Counted from the first letter of the stretch, positions 1 to 10,937 are shown. The stretch is 64,000 bases of DNA from Microbacterium sulfonylureivorans (GCF_003999995.1 NZ_RJAD01000002.1:248001-312000); one strand, 5' to 3'. Made by a program: numbers and translations. The notes: generated by a model not told the origin, from the sequence alone.

Positions 1-1
1 C

Positions 2-532
2 AGCCAGCGCGGCATGGACCGCGGCCGTGCGGACTACATGGGCATGCTCGGCACCGTGATGAACGCCCTTGCGCTGCAGGACTTCCTCGAGCAGGCCGGC
101 GCCGCGACGCGCGTGCAGTCCGCCATCTCGATGACGCAGGTCGCCGAGCCGTACATTCCGCGCCGTGCGGAGCGCCACATGGAGAAGGGCCGCGTCGTGA
201 TCTTCGGCGCCGGCGCCGGACTGCCGTACTTCTCCACCGACACGGTCGCCGCGCAGCGCGCGCTGGAGATCGACGCGCAGGAGGTGCTCGTTGCGAAGAA
301 CGGCGTCGACGGCGTCTACACCGCTGATCCGAAGAAGGATGCCTCGGCCACCAAGATCGATCGGATCACCTACCTCGACGCGCTCCAGCGCGGTCTCAAG
401 GTCGTCGACTCGACCGCGTTCAGCCTCTGCATGGACAACAAGATGGACATGCGCGTGTTCGGCATGGAGCCGGCCGGCAACGTCACCCGGGCGCTGCTCG
501 GCGAATCGATCGGCACGCTGGTCACGGCGTGA
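2..532 (+). CDS. pyrH: UMP kinase, 5' end cut by the window
   Basis: Uridylate kinase phosphorylates UMP to UDP in the cytoplasm, the first committed step from UMP to UTP and CTP. The visible 176 residues carry the bacterial UMP kinase features: [10 protein letters not shown] near the start, [13 protein letters not shown] (the family's glycine-rich ATP site followed by TDTxA) and the [12 protein letters not shown] loop. Bacterial UMP kinases are usually 235-245 residues, so about 60 N-terminal residues, including the first nucleotide-binding loop, lie upstream of base 1. Identity is secure. The gene ends 51 bases before the frr start, and frr has its own promoter inside that gap. Confidence 0.95.
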   Translation, partial: SQRGMDRGRADYMGMLGTVMNALALQDFLEQAGAATRVQSAISMTQVAEPYIPRRAERHMEKGRVVIFGAGAGLPYFSTDTVAAQRALEIDAQEVLVAKNGVDGVYTADPKKDASATKIDRITYLDALQRGLKVVDSTAFSLCMDNKMDMRVFGMEPAGNVTRALLGESIGTLVTA

Positions 533-546
533 ATGCCACCGCTGAG

Positions 547-552
547 TAGACT
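547..552 (+). promoter_or_regulatory. -10 element of frr
   Basis: TAGACT lies 31 bases before the frr start and just after the pyrH stop. It has the TANNNT form seen at many other starts in this window. Here the transcript would carry a short leader with a Shine-Dalgarno site, so frr can be expressed independently of pyrH. No clear -35 element is visible. Confidence 0.55.
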
Positions 553-583
553 GATCAGGCCCCACCCCGATGAAGGAGACACA

Positions 584-1138
584 GTGATCGCGGACGTCTT
601 GGCCGATGCCGGAGCGCGCATGGACCGCGCCGTCGAGGCTGCGAAGGAGGACTTCGCGACGGTTCGCACCGGGCGTGCCAACCCTCAGCTGTTCCAGAAG
701 GTCCTCGTGGACTACTACGGAACTCCGACGCCGCTCGCGCAGCTCGCGTCGATCAACAGCCCTGAGGCCCGGTCGCTCATCATCACGCCCTACGACAAGT
801 CGGCGCTGAAGGCCATCGAGCAGGCGATCCGCGACATCCCGAACCTGGGCGTCAATCCGACCAACGACGGCAACCTCGTGCGCGTCACCATGCCCGAGCT
901 CACCGAGGAGCGCCGCAAGGAGTACGTCAAGCTCGTCCGCTCCAAGGGCGAAGACCACAAGGTGCACCTGCGCGGCATCCGGCGCAAGTCCAAGGACGAC
1001 CTCGACTCCCTGAAGAGCGAGATCGGCGAGGACGAGCTTGCTCGTGCCGAGAAGGAGCTCGACGCCCTCACGCGCGCGCACGTCGATGCGATCGACGAGG
1101 CACTCAAGCGCAAAGAGGCCGAGCTTCTCGAGGTCTGA
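584..1138 (+). CDS. frr: Ribosome recycling factor
   Basis: RRF works with EF-G to split the post-termination ribosome so that it can initiate again. The protein is 184 residues, typical for the family, with the motifs RTGRANP (about residues 25-31) and [11 protein letters not shown], and a C-terminal helix rich in charged residues. I chose the GTG at 584 rather than the upstream ATG at 533, because GAAGGAG at 572-578 sits 5 bases before it and the protein then begins at the usual family position. cdsA follows after 7 bases, so the two are probably co-transcribed. Confidence 0.96.
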   Translation: MIADVLADAGARMDRAVEAAKEDFATVRTGRANPQLFQKVLVDYYGTPTPLAQLASINSPEARSLIITPYDKSALKAIEQAIRDIPNLGVNPTNDGNLVRVTMPELTEERRKEYVKLVRSKGEDHKVHLRGIRRKSKDDLDSLKSEIGEDELARAEKELDALTRAHVDAIDEALKRKEAELLEV

Positions 1139-1145
1139 GGTCTCG

Positions 1146-2276
1146 ATGGCCGACGCATCCGGTGAAACGCCGGGGGGAGACGAGTCCCTCCCCGACGTTC
1201 CGCTGACGCGCCGTGAGGCGCAGGCTCGCCGAGAGAACGACTCCGAGATCGACGCGCCCGAAGAGTCGGGCGAGGCGCTCCTCGTCGCACCGGAGGTGCC
1301 CGTCCGACCGTCCCTTCCGGTGTCGGAGGACTCCGGACCGGTCATCCAGTCCCACATCCGAGCAGCGCGCTCGGAGTTCGAGAACCAGGTCGCGCACGCG
1401 CGGGCCGAGTTCGAGGAGGCGAACGAGCGGATCAAGCAGCGCACGGGTCGCGATCTCATCCTCGCGATCCTCATCGGCGTGGCCGCAGGCGCGCTGCTTC
1501 TCAGCTCGCTGATCTTCGTCAAGGAGCTCTTCCTGGTGTTCGCGCTGGCGGCGGTGCTGCTCGGCGTGTTCGAGTTCTCGAGGGCGCTCGTCGCCGCCGG
1601 CCGCAAGGTCGATCTGATCCCGCAGCTGGTCGCCGGCGGGATCGTCGTCCTCTCGGGCTTCTTCTTCGAGCTCTGGCTGCATTGGGTCGTCGTGTTCGTC
1701 GCAGTGGCGGTGGTCGTGGTCTGGCGGCTGCTGGTCCAGATGGCCTCGCACGACGGCCGCACGTACGGAGCCGTCCTCGGCGACGTGCTCATCGGCGGCT
1801 TCGTCCAGCTCTATGTGCCGTTCTTCGGGAGCCTGTGCGTCGTGCTGCTCGCGCAGGACGGCGGCGAATGGTGGGTGCTCGCGTTCATCGGCGTCGTCGT
1901 CGCGGCCGACACCGGAGCGTACGCCGCAGGGCTGTCGTTCGGACGGCATCCGATGGCTCCCCGCATCAGTCCCAAGAAGACCTGGGAGGGCTTCGCGGGG
2001 GCGTTCGCCGCAGCGGTGCTCGCCGGCGTGCTCCTGGGCATCTTCATGCTCGGGCTGGACTGGTGGATGGGTGTGGTCATCGGCATCGTGATCCTGGGCA
2101 CGGCGACCGCCGGCGATCTGGGAGAATCGATGATCAAGCGCGACCTCGGCATCAAGGACATGAGCTCGTGGCTGCCGGGACACGGGGGAGTGCTCGACCG
2201 GCTCGACTCGATCCTGCCTTCCACCGCGGCGGCGCTCGCCCTCTACTACCTCTTCACCCCCCTGGTGGCACAATGA
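1146..2276 (+). CDS. cdsA: Phosphatidate cytidylyltransferase
   Basis: CDP-diglyceride synthase makes CDP-diacylglycerol from phosphatidic acid and CTP in the inner membrane, the branch point for phosphatidylinositol and phosphatidylglycerol synthesis. The 376-residue protein has a hydrophilic, acidic N-terminal part of about 100 residues, then roughly eight membrane segments. The family signature lies near the C-terminus: GDLGESMIKRDLGIKD at about residues 323-338, followed by LPGHGGVLDRLDS. The N-terminal extension is longer than in E. coli CdsA but common in actinobacteria. Its stop overlaps the start of the next gene (ATGA). Confidence 0.95.
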   Translation: MADASGETPGGDESLPDVPLTRREAQARRENDSEIDAPEESGEALLVAPEVPVRPSLPVSEDSGPVIQSHIRAARSEFENQVAHARAEFEEANERIKQRTGRDLILAILIGVAAGALLLSSLIFVKELFLVFALAAVLLGVFEFSRALVAAGRKVDLIPQLVAGGIVVLSGFFFELWLHWVVVFVAVAVVVVWRLLVQMASHDGRTYGAVLGDVLIGGFVQLYVPFFGSLCVVLLAQDGGEWWVLAFIGVVVAADTGAYAAGLSFGRHPMAPRISPKKTWEGFAGAFAAAVLAGVLLGIFMLGLDWWMGVVIGIVILGTATAGDLGESMIKRDLGIKDMSSWLPGHGGVLDRLDSILPSTAAALALYYLFTPLVAQ

Positions 2277-2836
2277 CGACTGCACAGACATCGCCCAAGG
2301 CGGCCTTCCCGGAGACACACGGGCGCGAGAAGGGCTATCAGAAGCGGGCCGTCGACGACTTTCTGTCGCGCGCGCGCGATGCGTTCGAGGTCGGCGGCGA
2401 GCCCCTCACCGCGATGGATGTGCGGCAGGTCGCCTTCCCGCTCGTTCGTCACGGCTACGTGATCGCCTCGGTGGATGCCGCGCTCGGACGGATCGAAGAT
2501 GCCTTCGCCGCGCGCGAGCGAGACGCCGCCGTCGCGCAGGCGGGGGCGCGCGCCTGGGTCGGACAGACGCGGGAGGCCGCCCAGGCGGTGCTCGACCGGT
2601 TGGCGCGGCCGCGCGGACAGCGATTCGATCGGGTGTCTGCGCTGCGCTACGGATACCGGCGCGACGAGGTCGATCTCGTCGCCGACAAGGTGTCGCGCTT
2701 CCTCGAGTCGGGGGACTCCGTCACCGTCGAGCAGGTGCGCTCGGTCGCCTTCCGCATGCAGCGCGGGGGCTACAACGAGGCACAGGTGGATGCGGTGCTC
2801 GACACCGTGGTCGAGGTCATGCTGGCGGTGGGCTGA
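2273..2836 (+). CDS. Protein with two DivIVA-like domains
   Basis: A 187-residue soluble protein that appears to be built from two related halves. Each half has the DivIVA N-terminal pattern: a short basic segment ending in GY followed by a predicted helix (KGYQKRAVDDFL near residue 19; RYGYRRDEVDLVADKV near residue 125), then a segment of the type VRQVAF or VRSVAF and another GY(x)3(A/S)VDA helix. DivIVA proteins bind negatively curved membrane and recruit growth or division machinery, and in actinobacteria they guide polar growth. This one is too short to have the long coiled coil of Wag31, so it is probably an accessory protein. The ATGA overlap with cdsA implies translational coupling. 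The exact role is unknown. Confidence 0.7.
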   Translation: MTTAQTSPKAAFPETHGREKGYQKRAVDDFLSRARDAFEVGGEPLTAMDVRQVAFPLVRHGYVIASVDAALGRIEDAFAARERDAAVAQAGARAWVGQTREAAQAVLDRLARPRGQRFDRVSALRYGYRRDEVDLVADKVSRFLESGDSVTVEQVRSVAFRMQRGGYNEAQVDAVLDTVVEVMLAVG

Positions 2837-2879
2837 CCCTCGCGGGAGAGCCCGGATGGAACCTGCGTCCGACGATCGG

Positions 2880-2885
2880 TAGACT
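2880..2885 (+). promoter_or_regulatory. -10 element upstream of the lysozyme-fold protein
   Basis: TAGACT, nine bases before the GTG at 2895. This spacing would give a leader of only a few bases, so translation is effectively leaderless or nearly so. There is no Shine-Dalgarno sequence in between. Confidence 0.5.
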
Positions 2886-2894
2886 CGGGGAACT

Positions 2895-3629
2895 GTGACT
2901 TCCGGAAACGAGCTGATCCCCACCCGGCGCACCCGCCGTCAGGATGTGTCGACCGCCGCGACCACCACCGTCGTGGCGCCCCGGCGACAGGCCGTTCCGA
3001 AGCAGCGCTGGTCGCGTCGTCGCGGCGTCCTGGGCGTATTCGCGGCCTTCGCCGCGGTCGGATTCGTGGCTGCCTACGTCGGCCCGACGGGAATGGCGAT
3101 GTCGCAGGCGAACGCCGAGGAGGCGGCGCCCATCACTCTCTACGCGAGCTCGCTGGGCGACGTGCAGACCCTGGCCGCCGATGAGACCGCCGAGGCGGCG
3201 GCCGCACGCGATCTCGGTCGCGGCGACTACTCGGTGTACGTGAAGCCAAAGCCGAAACCGGTCGTCGTGGAGGCATCGGGATCGTCCTCGTCGAGCGGCT
3301 GGGCACCCCCGTTCGTGACACCCGACCCCGGCACCGCGCAGGCCATCGCGTACGACATGGTGAAGGCGCGCGGCTGGGGCGACGACGAGTTCTCGTGCCT
3401 CGTCGCCCTGTGGAACAAGGAATCCGGCTGGCGCGTCAACGCGTACAACGCGGGGAGCGGCGCGTACGGGATTCCCCAGGCGCTGCCCGGCAGCAAGATG
3501 GGAAGCGCGGGTGCGGACTGGGAGACCAACCCCGCGACGCAGATCTCGTGGGGCCTCGGCTACATCGGCGGCCGCTACGGCACGCCATGCGGAGCGTGGG
3601 GCCACTCGCAGAGCGTGGGCTGGTACTGA
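2895..3629 (+). CDS. Secreted lysozyme-fold (transglycosylase-like) protein
   Basis: A 244-residue exported protein. A basic N-terminal region (RRTRRQ, RWSRRRG) is followed by a membrane or signal segment near residues 48-70 (VLGVFAAFAAVGFVAAYV). A low-complexity linker with KPKPKP and SGSSSSS comes next. The C-terminal domain of about 85 residues has the pattern CLVALWNKESGWR, NPATQISWGLGYI and ends in GHSQSVGWY. This matches the transglycosylase-like or aggregation-promoting-factor C-terminal domain of actinobacteria, with the catalytic glutamate probably in KESGW. Two cysteines in the domain could form a disulfide. It probably trims peptidoglycan outside the cell. The substrate is not demonstrated. 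Confidence 0.8.
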   Translation: MTSGNELIPTRRTRRQDVSTAATTTVVAPRRQAVPKQRWSRRRGVLGVFAAFAAVGFVAAYVGPTGMAMSQANAEEAAPITLYASSLGDVQTLAADETAEAAAARDLGRGDYSVYVKPKPKPVVVEASGSSSSSGWAPPFVTPDPGTAQAIAYDMVKARGWGDDEFSCLVALWNKESGWRVNAYNAGSGAYGIPQALPGSKMGSAGADWETNPATQISWGLGYIGGRYGTPCGAWGHSQSVGWY

Positions 3630-3634
3630 CCGCG

Positions 3635-3919
3635 ATGCCGCGGTCGAACCGCCGTCGTCCCGACTCGAGCGGCGACGATTCGTTCGAGCGTCTCCTTGCC
3701 GGCTGGAAGCGCAGCGAGGTGCGCCGCGGTGCGGAGTGGACGGTCCAGCCCGTCTCCGCGGCCCAGGCGCAGAAGAGCTACATCTGCCCCGGATGCGGCC
3801 GCTCGATCGACGTCGGCGTGGCGCACCTGGTCGCATGGCGCGCCGACGGCGTGCTCGGAGACCGCGCCGATCTCGCCGCACGCCGGCACTGGCATCAGCA
3901 TTGTTGGAAGACGGCCTGA
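3635..3919 (+). CDS. Small Cys/His-rich protein, possibly zinc binding
   Basis: Hypothetical protein of 94 residues starting five bases after the previous stop. The N-terminal 45 residues are basic and hydrophilic. The C-terminal half has CPGC (Cys51, Cys54) and the cluster HWHQHCW (His85, His87, His89, Cys90), with a conserved-looking RADGVLGDRADLAARRHWH segment between. The spacing resembles a zinc ribbon or a reduced HNH-type treble clef, but I cannot recognise a catalytic HNH triad. Such proteins in actinobacteria are often labelled ATP/GTP-binding protein without any visible P-loop, and none is present here. Function unknown. Confidence 0.65.
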   Translation: MPRSNRRRPDSSGDDSFERLLAGWKRSEVRRGAEWTVQPVSAAQAQKSYICPGCGRSIDVGVAHLVAWRADGVLGDRADLAARRHWHQHCWKTA

Positions 3920-3945
3920 CGGCCCCGCCCGGAAGATCGGTCGAC

Positions 3946-4674
3946 ATGGAGATCCGCGGACCGCTGCTTCTGCCCGCGCACCGCGAGCAGATCGAGCTCG
4001 AGACGATCGACGGGCTGACGCTGGTCGGCGAGCTCGCCCTTCCGGAGCATCGCGAACCCGTCGCGACGCTCGTCACACTGCATCCGCTGCCCACCGCCGG
4101 TGGCTTCATGGACTCCCACATCCTCCGTAAGGCGGCCGGGCGGCTGCCGGCCCTCGCGGACCTCGCGGTGCTCCGGTTCAACACCCGCGGAACGAGCTCG
4201 CCGCGCGGCACCAGCGACGGCGCATTCGACGGGGGCCGTGCCGAGGCGTTCGACCTCGCCGCAGCCATGGACTTCGTCCGCGAGCGCGGCCTGCCGCGCC
4301 CGTGGCTCGTCGGCTGGTCGTTCGGGACCGAACTGGCCCTGAAGTACGGGCGCGACCACGGTGTGGAAGGGGCGGTGCTCCTGTCGCCTCCGCTTCATCG
4401 GGCGACGGACGAGGAGATCGCGGCGTGGGCGGGCGACGAGCGGCGCCTCATCGTGCTCGTTCCCGAGTTCGACGACTACCTGCGGCCGGATGCCGCCGCC
4501 ACCCGATTCGCGAGTGTGCCCGAAGCCGTGGTCATCCCCGTCGAGGGCGGCAAGCACCTCTGGGTGGGCGAGAACCAGACCCGTCGCGTTCTGACCGAGA
4601 TCGTCGCGGCCGTCAACCCCGACGCGCTGCCTCTCCCGACGGAGTGGGACGGACCGGTCGTCGCCGACGTCTGA
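3946..4674 (+). CDS. Alpha/beta hydrolase
   Basis: A 242-residue single-domain hydrolase. The sequence shows TLHPLPTAGGF (oxyanion region), FNTRGTSSP, the nucleophile elbow GWSFG with Ser125, and a C-terminal GGKHLWVGE that supplies the catalytic histidine. A probable acid is in VPEFDDYLRPD. It resembles the small dienelactone-hydrolase-like serine hydrolases that start with a PHP/HPLP loop. No signal peptide is present, so it is cytoplasmic. The substrate cannot be told from sequence. The gap to the upstream small gene is 26 bases. It is convergent with the AI-2E permease gene. Confidence 0.85.
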   Translation: MEIRGPLLLPAHREQIELETIDGLTLVGELALPEHREPVATLVTLHPLPTAGGFMDSHILRKAAGRLPALADLAVLRFNTRGTSSPRGTSDGAFDGGRAEAFDLAAAMDFVRERGLPRPWLVGWSFGTELALKYGRDHGVEGAVLLSPPLHRATDEEIAAWAGDERRLIVLVPEFDDYLRPDAAATRFASVPEAVVIPVEGGKHLWVGENQTRRVLTEIVAAVNPDALPLPTEWDGPVVADV

Positions 4675-4702
4675 TGAGCCGCGGCGGGGACGCGGCATCC
4701 GC

Positions 4703-5770
4703 TCAGCGTTCGTTCTGGCGGGGAATCACGACCTGCCGGTAGATGATCAGGAGGCTGGCCGCCACGGGGATGGCGACGAGCGCGCCGAGCAGGCCGAGCA
4801 GCGCACCGCCGGCGAGCGCCGCGATCACGACGACCGCGCCGGGCACCGCGACCGCACGACCCATGATGCGCGGCGAGATCACGTACGCCTCGATCTGCAT
4901 GTAGATCAGGTAGTAGATCGCGGCGATGAGGGCCGTGGTGGGTGAGCCCAGACCGAGGCAGATCAGGACGATGATCGTCGATCCGGTCAGCGTTCCGACG
5001 AGGGGGATCAGCGAGAAGAAGAACGCGATCACGGCGAGCACTGCGGGGAACGGCGCGCTGATGATCGACAGGAAGATCGCGCTGAGCACGCCGTTGATCA
5101 CACCGAGGCTCAGCTGCCCGATGACGTAATGGCCCACGGAGTCGGTGATCTGCTCGCCGAGGTCGATGAAGCGCGCGCGCTTGGAGGCGGGCACCAGCTG
5201 GTAGACGGACCGCTTCAGGCTCGGCGTCGATGCGGTGAAGTAGATCGTCAGGATCAGCACGATGAAGGCGCCGGCGAGGCCCGCGAGGATCGAGCCGCCG
5301 ATCGCGATGATGCTGCTCCCGATCTCGCCGCCGATCGCGCCGACGTCGAGCCCGGCGTACCAGTCCTCGATGTAGCCCCACAGCTCATCGACGTTGAGCG
5401 CGGGGAAGACGTCGCCCAGCCAGTTCTGGATCACGCCGACCGGGTCGTCCCAGGCGCCGCTGCTCACGATCTCTTCGATCGCCACGACCAGCTGGCCGAT
5501 CTGCTGCACGATTATCGGGATGACCATCAGGATGATCCCCGCGAACGCCGCGAGGACGGCGAGGATCGTGATGAGCACGGCCGCCCAGCGCGGGAGCTTG
5601 CGCCGCTCCAGCCACGCGACCACCGGGTCGAGGCCGAGCGAGAGGAACAGGGCCGTTCCGACGTACAGCAGGATCGTCGACAGCGTCTGGATGCTCCCGA
5701 TGAACACGAGTCCGAGCCCCACACCGAGTGTCGCGACGAACGCGACCCGGAACGGATTGTGCACCCTCAT
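4703..5770 (-). CDS. AI-2E family transporter
   Basis: Integral membrane protein of 355 residues in the AI-2 exporter (TqsA/PerM, formerly UPF0118) family. Several hydrophobic segments are visible, starting with VAFVATLGVGLGLVFIGSIQ, with the family's hydrophilic loop between the second and third segments and a long hydrophobic C-terminal half containing SLIPLVGTLTGS and PRIMGRAV. Members have been assigned roles from quorum-signal export to Na+/H+ exchange, so the substrate is open. I chose the start at 5770 over 5827 because GGGAGG lies four bases upstream of it and the upstream start has no Shine-Dalgarno site. Confidence 0.88.
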   Translation of the reverse strand: MRVHNPFRVAFVATLGVGLGLVFIGSIQTLSTILLYVGTALFLSLGLDPVVAWLERRKLPRWAAVLITILAVLAAFAGIILMVIPIIVQQIGQLVVAIEEIVSSGAWDDPVGVIQNWLGDVFPALNVDELWGYIEDWYAGLDVGAIGGEIGSSIIAIGGSILAGLAGAFIVLILTIYFTASTPSLKRSVYQLVPASKRARFIDLGEQITDSVGHYVIGQLSLGVINGVLSAIFLSIISAPFPAVLAVIAFFFSLIPLVGTLTGSTIIVLICLGLGSPTTALIAAIYYLIYMQIEAYVISPRIMGRAVAVPGAVVVIAALAGGALLGLLGALVAIPVAASLLIIYRQVVIPRQNER

Positions 5771-5884
5771 GCGACCTCCCGACGCCGTCGGCCCGATCGC
5801 CGATACCTGTCTCGTCAGGATACGCATTGAAGACGCCCAGCCAGGCGAACGCTCCCTCCCGGTCGCCTTTCAGGTCACTTTCGC

Positions 5885-5890
5885 TAGTCT
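5885..5890 (+). promoter_or_regulatory. -10 element of the membrane/lipoprotein gene
   Basis: TAGTCT, 57 bases upstream of the GTG at 5948, in the divergent gap between the AI-2E permease and this gene. GAAAGG at 5933-5938 is the Shine-Dalgarno site. No convincing -35 is visible. Confidence 0.45.
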
Positions 5891-5947
5891 GAAATGTCGA
5901 GTCGAGGGTCCGAGCCGTCCGGCGGGACCTGTGAAAGGTTGTTCTTC

Positions 5948-7759
5948 GTGCGTTTCGTGTGGGCCGTGGCGGCATTCGTGCTCGCCGCCGTGATGATCGG
6001 TGCGGGCATCGCCCAGCGAACGATCTTTCAAGGACCGGACACCGACATCGTGGCCATCGCGGTGGAGGAAGAGGCTCCGTATCTCCTCGTCGACGGCGAG
6101 GTGCTCAATGAGCTCCCCGGCGCGCAGACGCTTCGCGCGCAGGGTGAGGGAGAGATCTTCGCCGCGTACGGGCGCACGGCCGACATGCAGGCCTGGCTCG
6201 TCGACACGCCGTACAACATGGCGACCCTCGACGGCGACGGCGAGATCACCACGGAGCCGGTGCAGCCCGAGACCCCCGTCGAGTCGACCGACGTCGCTGC
6301 CGGCGAGGCCGCGGAGGAAGTGGTCGCGCGCAGCCCGATCGGCTCCGACCTCTGGCTCGACGAGTACCAGCAGAGCGACATCCTCATCGCGCCGCTCCAG
6401 CTTCCGGCAGACATGAGCGTCCTGGTGGCCTCCGACGGCACGCTTCCGGCGCCGGCGAACGTCTCCGTGTCGTGGCCGATTCCGAACGCCACGCCGTGGG
6501 CCGGGCCCCTCATCGTGGGCGGCGGCATCCTCATGGCGGTCGGCGTCCTCCTCTACATCCTCGGCATCCGCCACGCGCGTCGCTCCCGCGGTCCTCGCCG
6601 CAAGGGCCTGCCGCTGCCGGTCACCGAGCCGATCGATCTCTCGGTCGACGGCGTCGACAAGGGAGTGATCAGCTCCACGCCCGCGACGCGACGATCGCTG
6701 ACCGGCGGCCGTCGCGCGTTCGCCGTGCTCCCCGTGGTCGCCGTGTCGGCGCTCCTGTTCACCGGCTGCTCAGCGGACGCCTGGCCGGAGCTCGGGCCGA
6801 CACCGACCCCGACCCCGTCGGCGACGGTCATCGAGCAGGAGGGCCAGCAGGCGCCCGCCGTGACCAAGCCGCAGGCGGAGCGCATCCTGTCCCGCATCGC
6901 CGCGACGGTCGCCGATGCGGACGCCGCGATGGATGAGCAGCTCGCGGCGACGCGCCTCGACGGGGCCGCCCTCGCCGCGCGTGCGACGAACTACAACCTG
7001 CGCGCTGCGCTCCCCGACCACGCCGCACCCGCGGCGATCCTCACGAAGCCGCTCGAGATCGTGCTGCCGCAGGCGAACGACTCGTGGCCGCGTTCCGTGC
7101 TAGCCGTCGTCGACGACGAGGAGACCAAGACCTCGAGCATCATGGTGCTCACGCAGCAGGACGCCTGGGCGCCCTACAAGCTGTCGTACACGGCGAGCCT
7201 CGAGGCGTCCACCACGATGCCCGATCTCGCCCCCGTCTACATCGGCGCCGTGCAGCCCGCGCCGGACTCGCCCTTCCTCGTGATGGCGCCGGAGGATGTC
7301 GCCGCGGCGTACGCCGACATCATCAACAAGGGCGAGGAGAGCGAGTTCTACGACATGTTCGAGGTCGAGGGCGACCAGCTTCGCGTGAGCATCGCCGCGG
7401 ACCGCCAGCGCCGGCTCGACAAGTTCAACGAGACCGCGGACGGGACCGGCAGCATGGCGTTCTCGTCGGGACCCGGCAAGTACGGCCCGTTCGCGCTGGC
7501 GACGGTCGAGAGCGGCGCGATCGTCGCGGTGAACATCAACGAGACCGATACCGTGAAGCCGACCAACGAGGGAGCCGTGATCAAGCTTCCGGAGAACGCG
7601 ACCGTCAAGGCTCTCGCAGGTGCGGCGGAGAGTGCGACCGGCTTCCTGACCACCTTCACCGACCAGGTATTCTTCTATGTCCCGGGGCAGGGATCGACCG
7701 ACAAGATCCGCCTGCTCGGCTACTCGTCCGACATCCTCGATGCAAAGGTGATCAAGTGA
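5948..7759 (+). CDS. Unrecognised membrane protein with an internal lipobox
   Basis: A 603-residue protein I cannot assign to a family. It has a membrane segment at residues 4-22, an acidic extracytoplasmic stretch, a second membrane segment at about 184-206 followed by the basic run RHARRSRGPRRKG, and a third hydrophobic segment at about 256-273. The last ends in LFTGC (Cys274), a textbook lipobox followed by a PTPTPTPS linker. The C-terminal 300 residues look like an exported soluble domain. This reads as a two-TM protein fused to a lipoprotein precursor. The GTG at 5948 is preceded by GAAAGG nine bases away. The stop overlaps the start of the thioredoxin gene (GTGA), so the two are coupled. 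An envelope role is likely but unproven. Confidence 0.75.
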   Translation: MRFVWAVAAFVLAAVMIGAGIAQRTIFQGPDTDIVAIAVEEEAPYLLVDGEVLNELPGAQTLRAQGEGEIFAAYGRTADMQAWLVDTPYNMATLDGDGEITTEPVQPETPVESTDVAAGEAAEEVVARSPIGSDLWLDEYQQSDILIAPLQLPADMSVLVASDGTLPAPANVSVSWPIPNATPWAGPLIVGGGILMAVGVLLYILGIRHARRSRGPRRKGLPLPVTEPIDLSVDGVDKGVISSTPATRRSLTGGRRAFAVLPVVAVSALLFTGCSADAWPELGPTPTPTPSATVIEQEGQQAPAVTKPQAERILSRIAATVADADAAMDEQLAATRLDGAALAARATNYNLRAALPDHAAPAAILTKPLEIVLPQANDSWPRSVLAVVDDEETKTSSIMVLTQQDAWAPYKLSYTASLEASTTMPDLAPVYIGAVQPAPDSPFLVMAPEDVAAAYADIINKGEESEFYDMFEVEGDQLRVSIAADRQRRLDKFNETADGTGSMAFSSGPGKYGPFALATVESGAIVAVNINETDTVKPTNEGAVIKLPENATVKALAGAAESATGFLTTFTDQVFFYVPGQGSTDKIRLLGYSSDILDAKVIK

Positions 7760-8700
7760 CCGATGCCGCCTCCGGTGCCGCCCTGCGCGGCGCCGTCGAC
7801 CTCTCGGCACTGCGAAACAGGCCGGCTCCGACGCAGGCGGCGGACGCTTCCGGTCCCGAGGCGCGCGCCGCAGTCCCGTCTCTCGTGATGGACGTCACGG
7901 ACGACACGTTCGCACAGATCCTCGAGCTCTCGCGCACGGTCCCGGTCGTGATCGATCTGTGGGCGGAGTGGTGCGGTCCGTGCAAGCAGCTCAGCCCGGT
8001 GCTCGAGCGCGTCGTCACCGAGCTCGACGGACGGCTCGTCCTCGCGAAGGTCGACGTCGATGCGAACCCCCAGCTCTCGCAGGCGTTCCGCGCACAGTCG
8101 ATCCCGATGGTGGTCGCACTGGTCGCCGGACAGCCTGTGCCGATGTTCACCGGCGCGGTGCCCGAGCAGCAGGTCCGCGAGGTCTTCGCACAGCTGCTGC
8201 AGCTCGCGGCGCAGAACGGCGTCACCGGCACGGTGAGCGTGGACGGGGATGCTCCGGGCGACGCCCCCGAGCCCGTCGAGGCGCCGCTCCCTCCGCTGCA
8301 CGCCGAAGCGTTCGAAGCCATCGAGGCGGGCGACTACCCGCGTGCCGTCGCCGCGTACGAGAAGGCCATCGCCGAGAATCCACGGGACGCGGACGCCCGG
8401 GCCGGCCTCGGCCAGGTCCGCCTCCTCGACCGCGTGCAGGGCGTCGACCTGCACGCGGCCCGCGCGGCCGCGGCCGCAGCTCCGGCCGACGTCCACGCGC
8501 AGTTCGCGGTCGCCGACCTCGACGTCGCGGGCGGGCACGTCGAAGACGCCTTCGGACGTCTGCTCGAGCTCTTCGCACAGCTGCCGTCCGACGAGCGTGC
8601 GCCGGTGCGCGAGCGGCTGCTCGAGCTCTTCGCGCTGGTGGGCGACGGCGATCCGCGCGTCATCCGCGCACGAGGCCAGCTCGCCTCGCTGCTCTTCTGA
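7756..8700 (+). CDS. Thioredoxin-TPR protein (YbbN/CnoX-like)
   Basis: A 314-residue cytoplasmic protein. Residues about 45-145 form a thioredoxin domain with the active site WAEWCGPCKQLSP. Residues about 185-314 contain TPR-like helices (EAFEAIEAGDYPRAVAAYEK, a partner repeat and FGRLLELFAQL). E. coli YbbN/CnoX has this arrangement and acts as a holdase that passes clients to chaperones. Actinobacterial versions keep the CGPC motif, so redox activity is possible. It is co-translated with the upstream membrane/lipoprotein gene through a GTGA overlap, with AAAGG just before the start. A strong terminator follows. Confidence 0.88.
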   Translation: MTDAASGAALRGAVDLSALRNRPAPTQAADASGPEARAAVPSLVMDVTDDTFAQILELSRTVPVVIDLWAEWCGPCKQLSPVLERVVTELDGRLVLAKVDVDANPQLSQAFRAQSIPMVVALVAGQPVPMFTGAVPEQQVREVFAQLLQLAAQNGVTGTVSVDGDAPGDAPEPVEAPLPPLHAEAFEAIEAGDYPRAVAAYEKAIAENPRDADARAGLGQVRLLDRVQGVDLHAARAAAAAAPADVHAQFAVADLDVAGGHVEDAFGRLLELFAQLPSDERAPVRERLLELFALVGDGDPRVIRARGQLASLLF

Positions 8701-8709
8701 CCACGTGAC

Positions 8710-8742
8710 AGGGGCGGCTCCGCATTGCGGAGTCGCCCCTTT
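8710..8742. terminator. Bidirectional terminator between thioredoxin gene and glgB
   Basis: Inverted repeat with arms at 8710-8724 and 8726-8740, one G-T wobble, effective loop of three bases, ending in TTT on the plus strand and with AAA-flanking symmetry for the minus strand. It lies between two convergent genes and can serve both. Confidence 0.8.
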
Positions 8743-8759
8743 CGCGTCTGACGACCGGC

Positions 8760-10933
<2,174 letters not shown>

Positions 10934-10937
<4 letters not shown>

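Noticed and set aside
533..583. ATG at 533 as the frr start
   Set aside because: Would add 17 unlikely residues across the promoter-like TAGACT; the GTG at 584 has a good Shine-Dalgarno site and the family-typical N-terminus.
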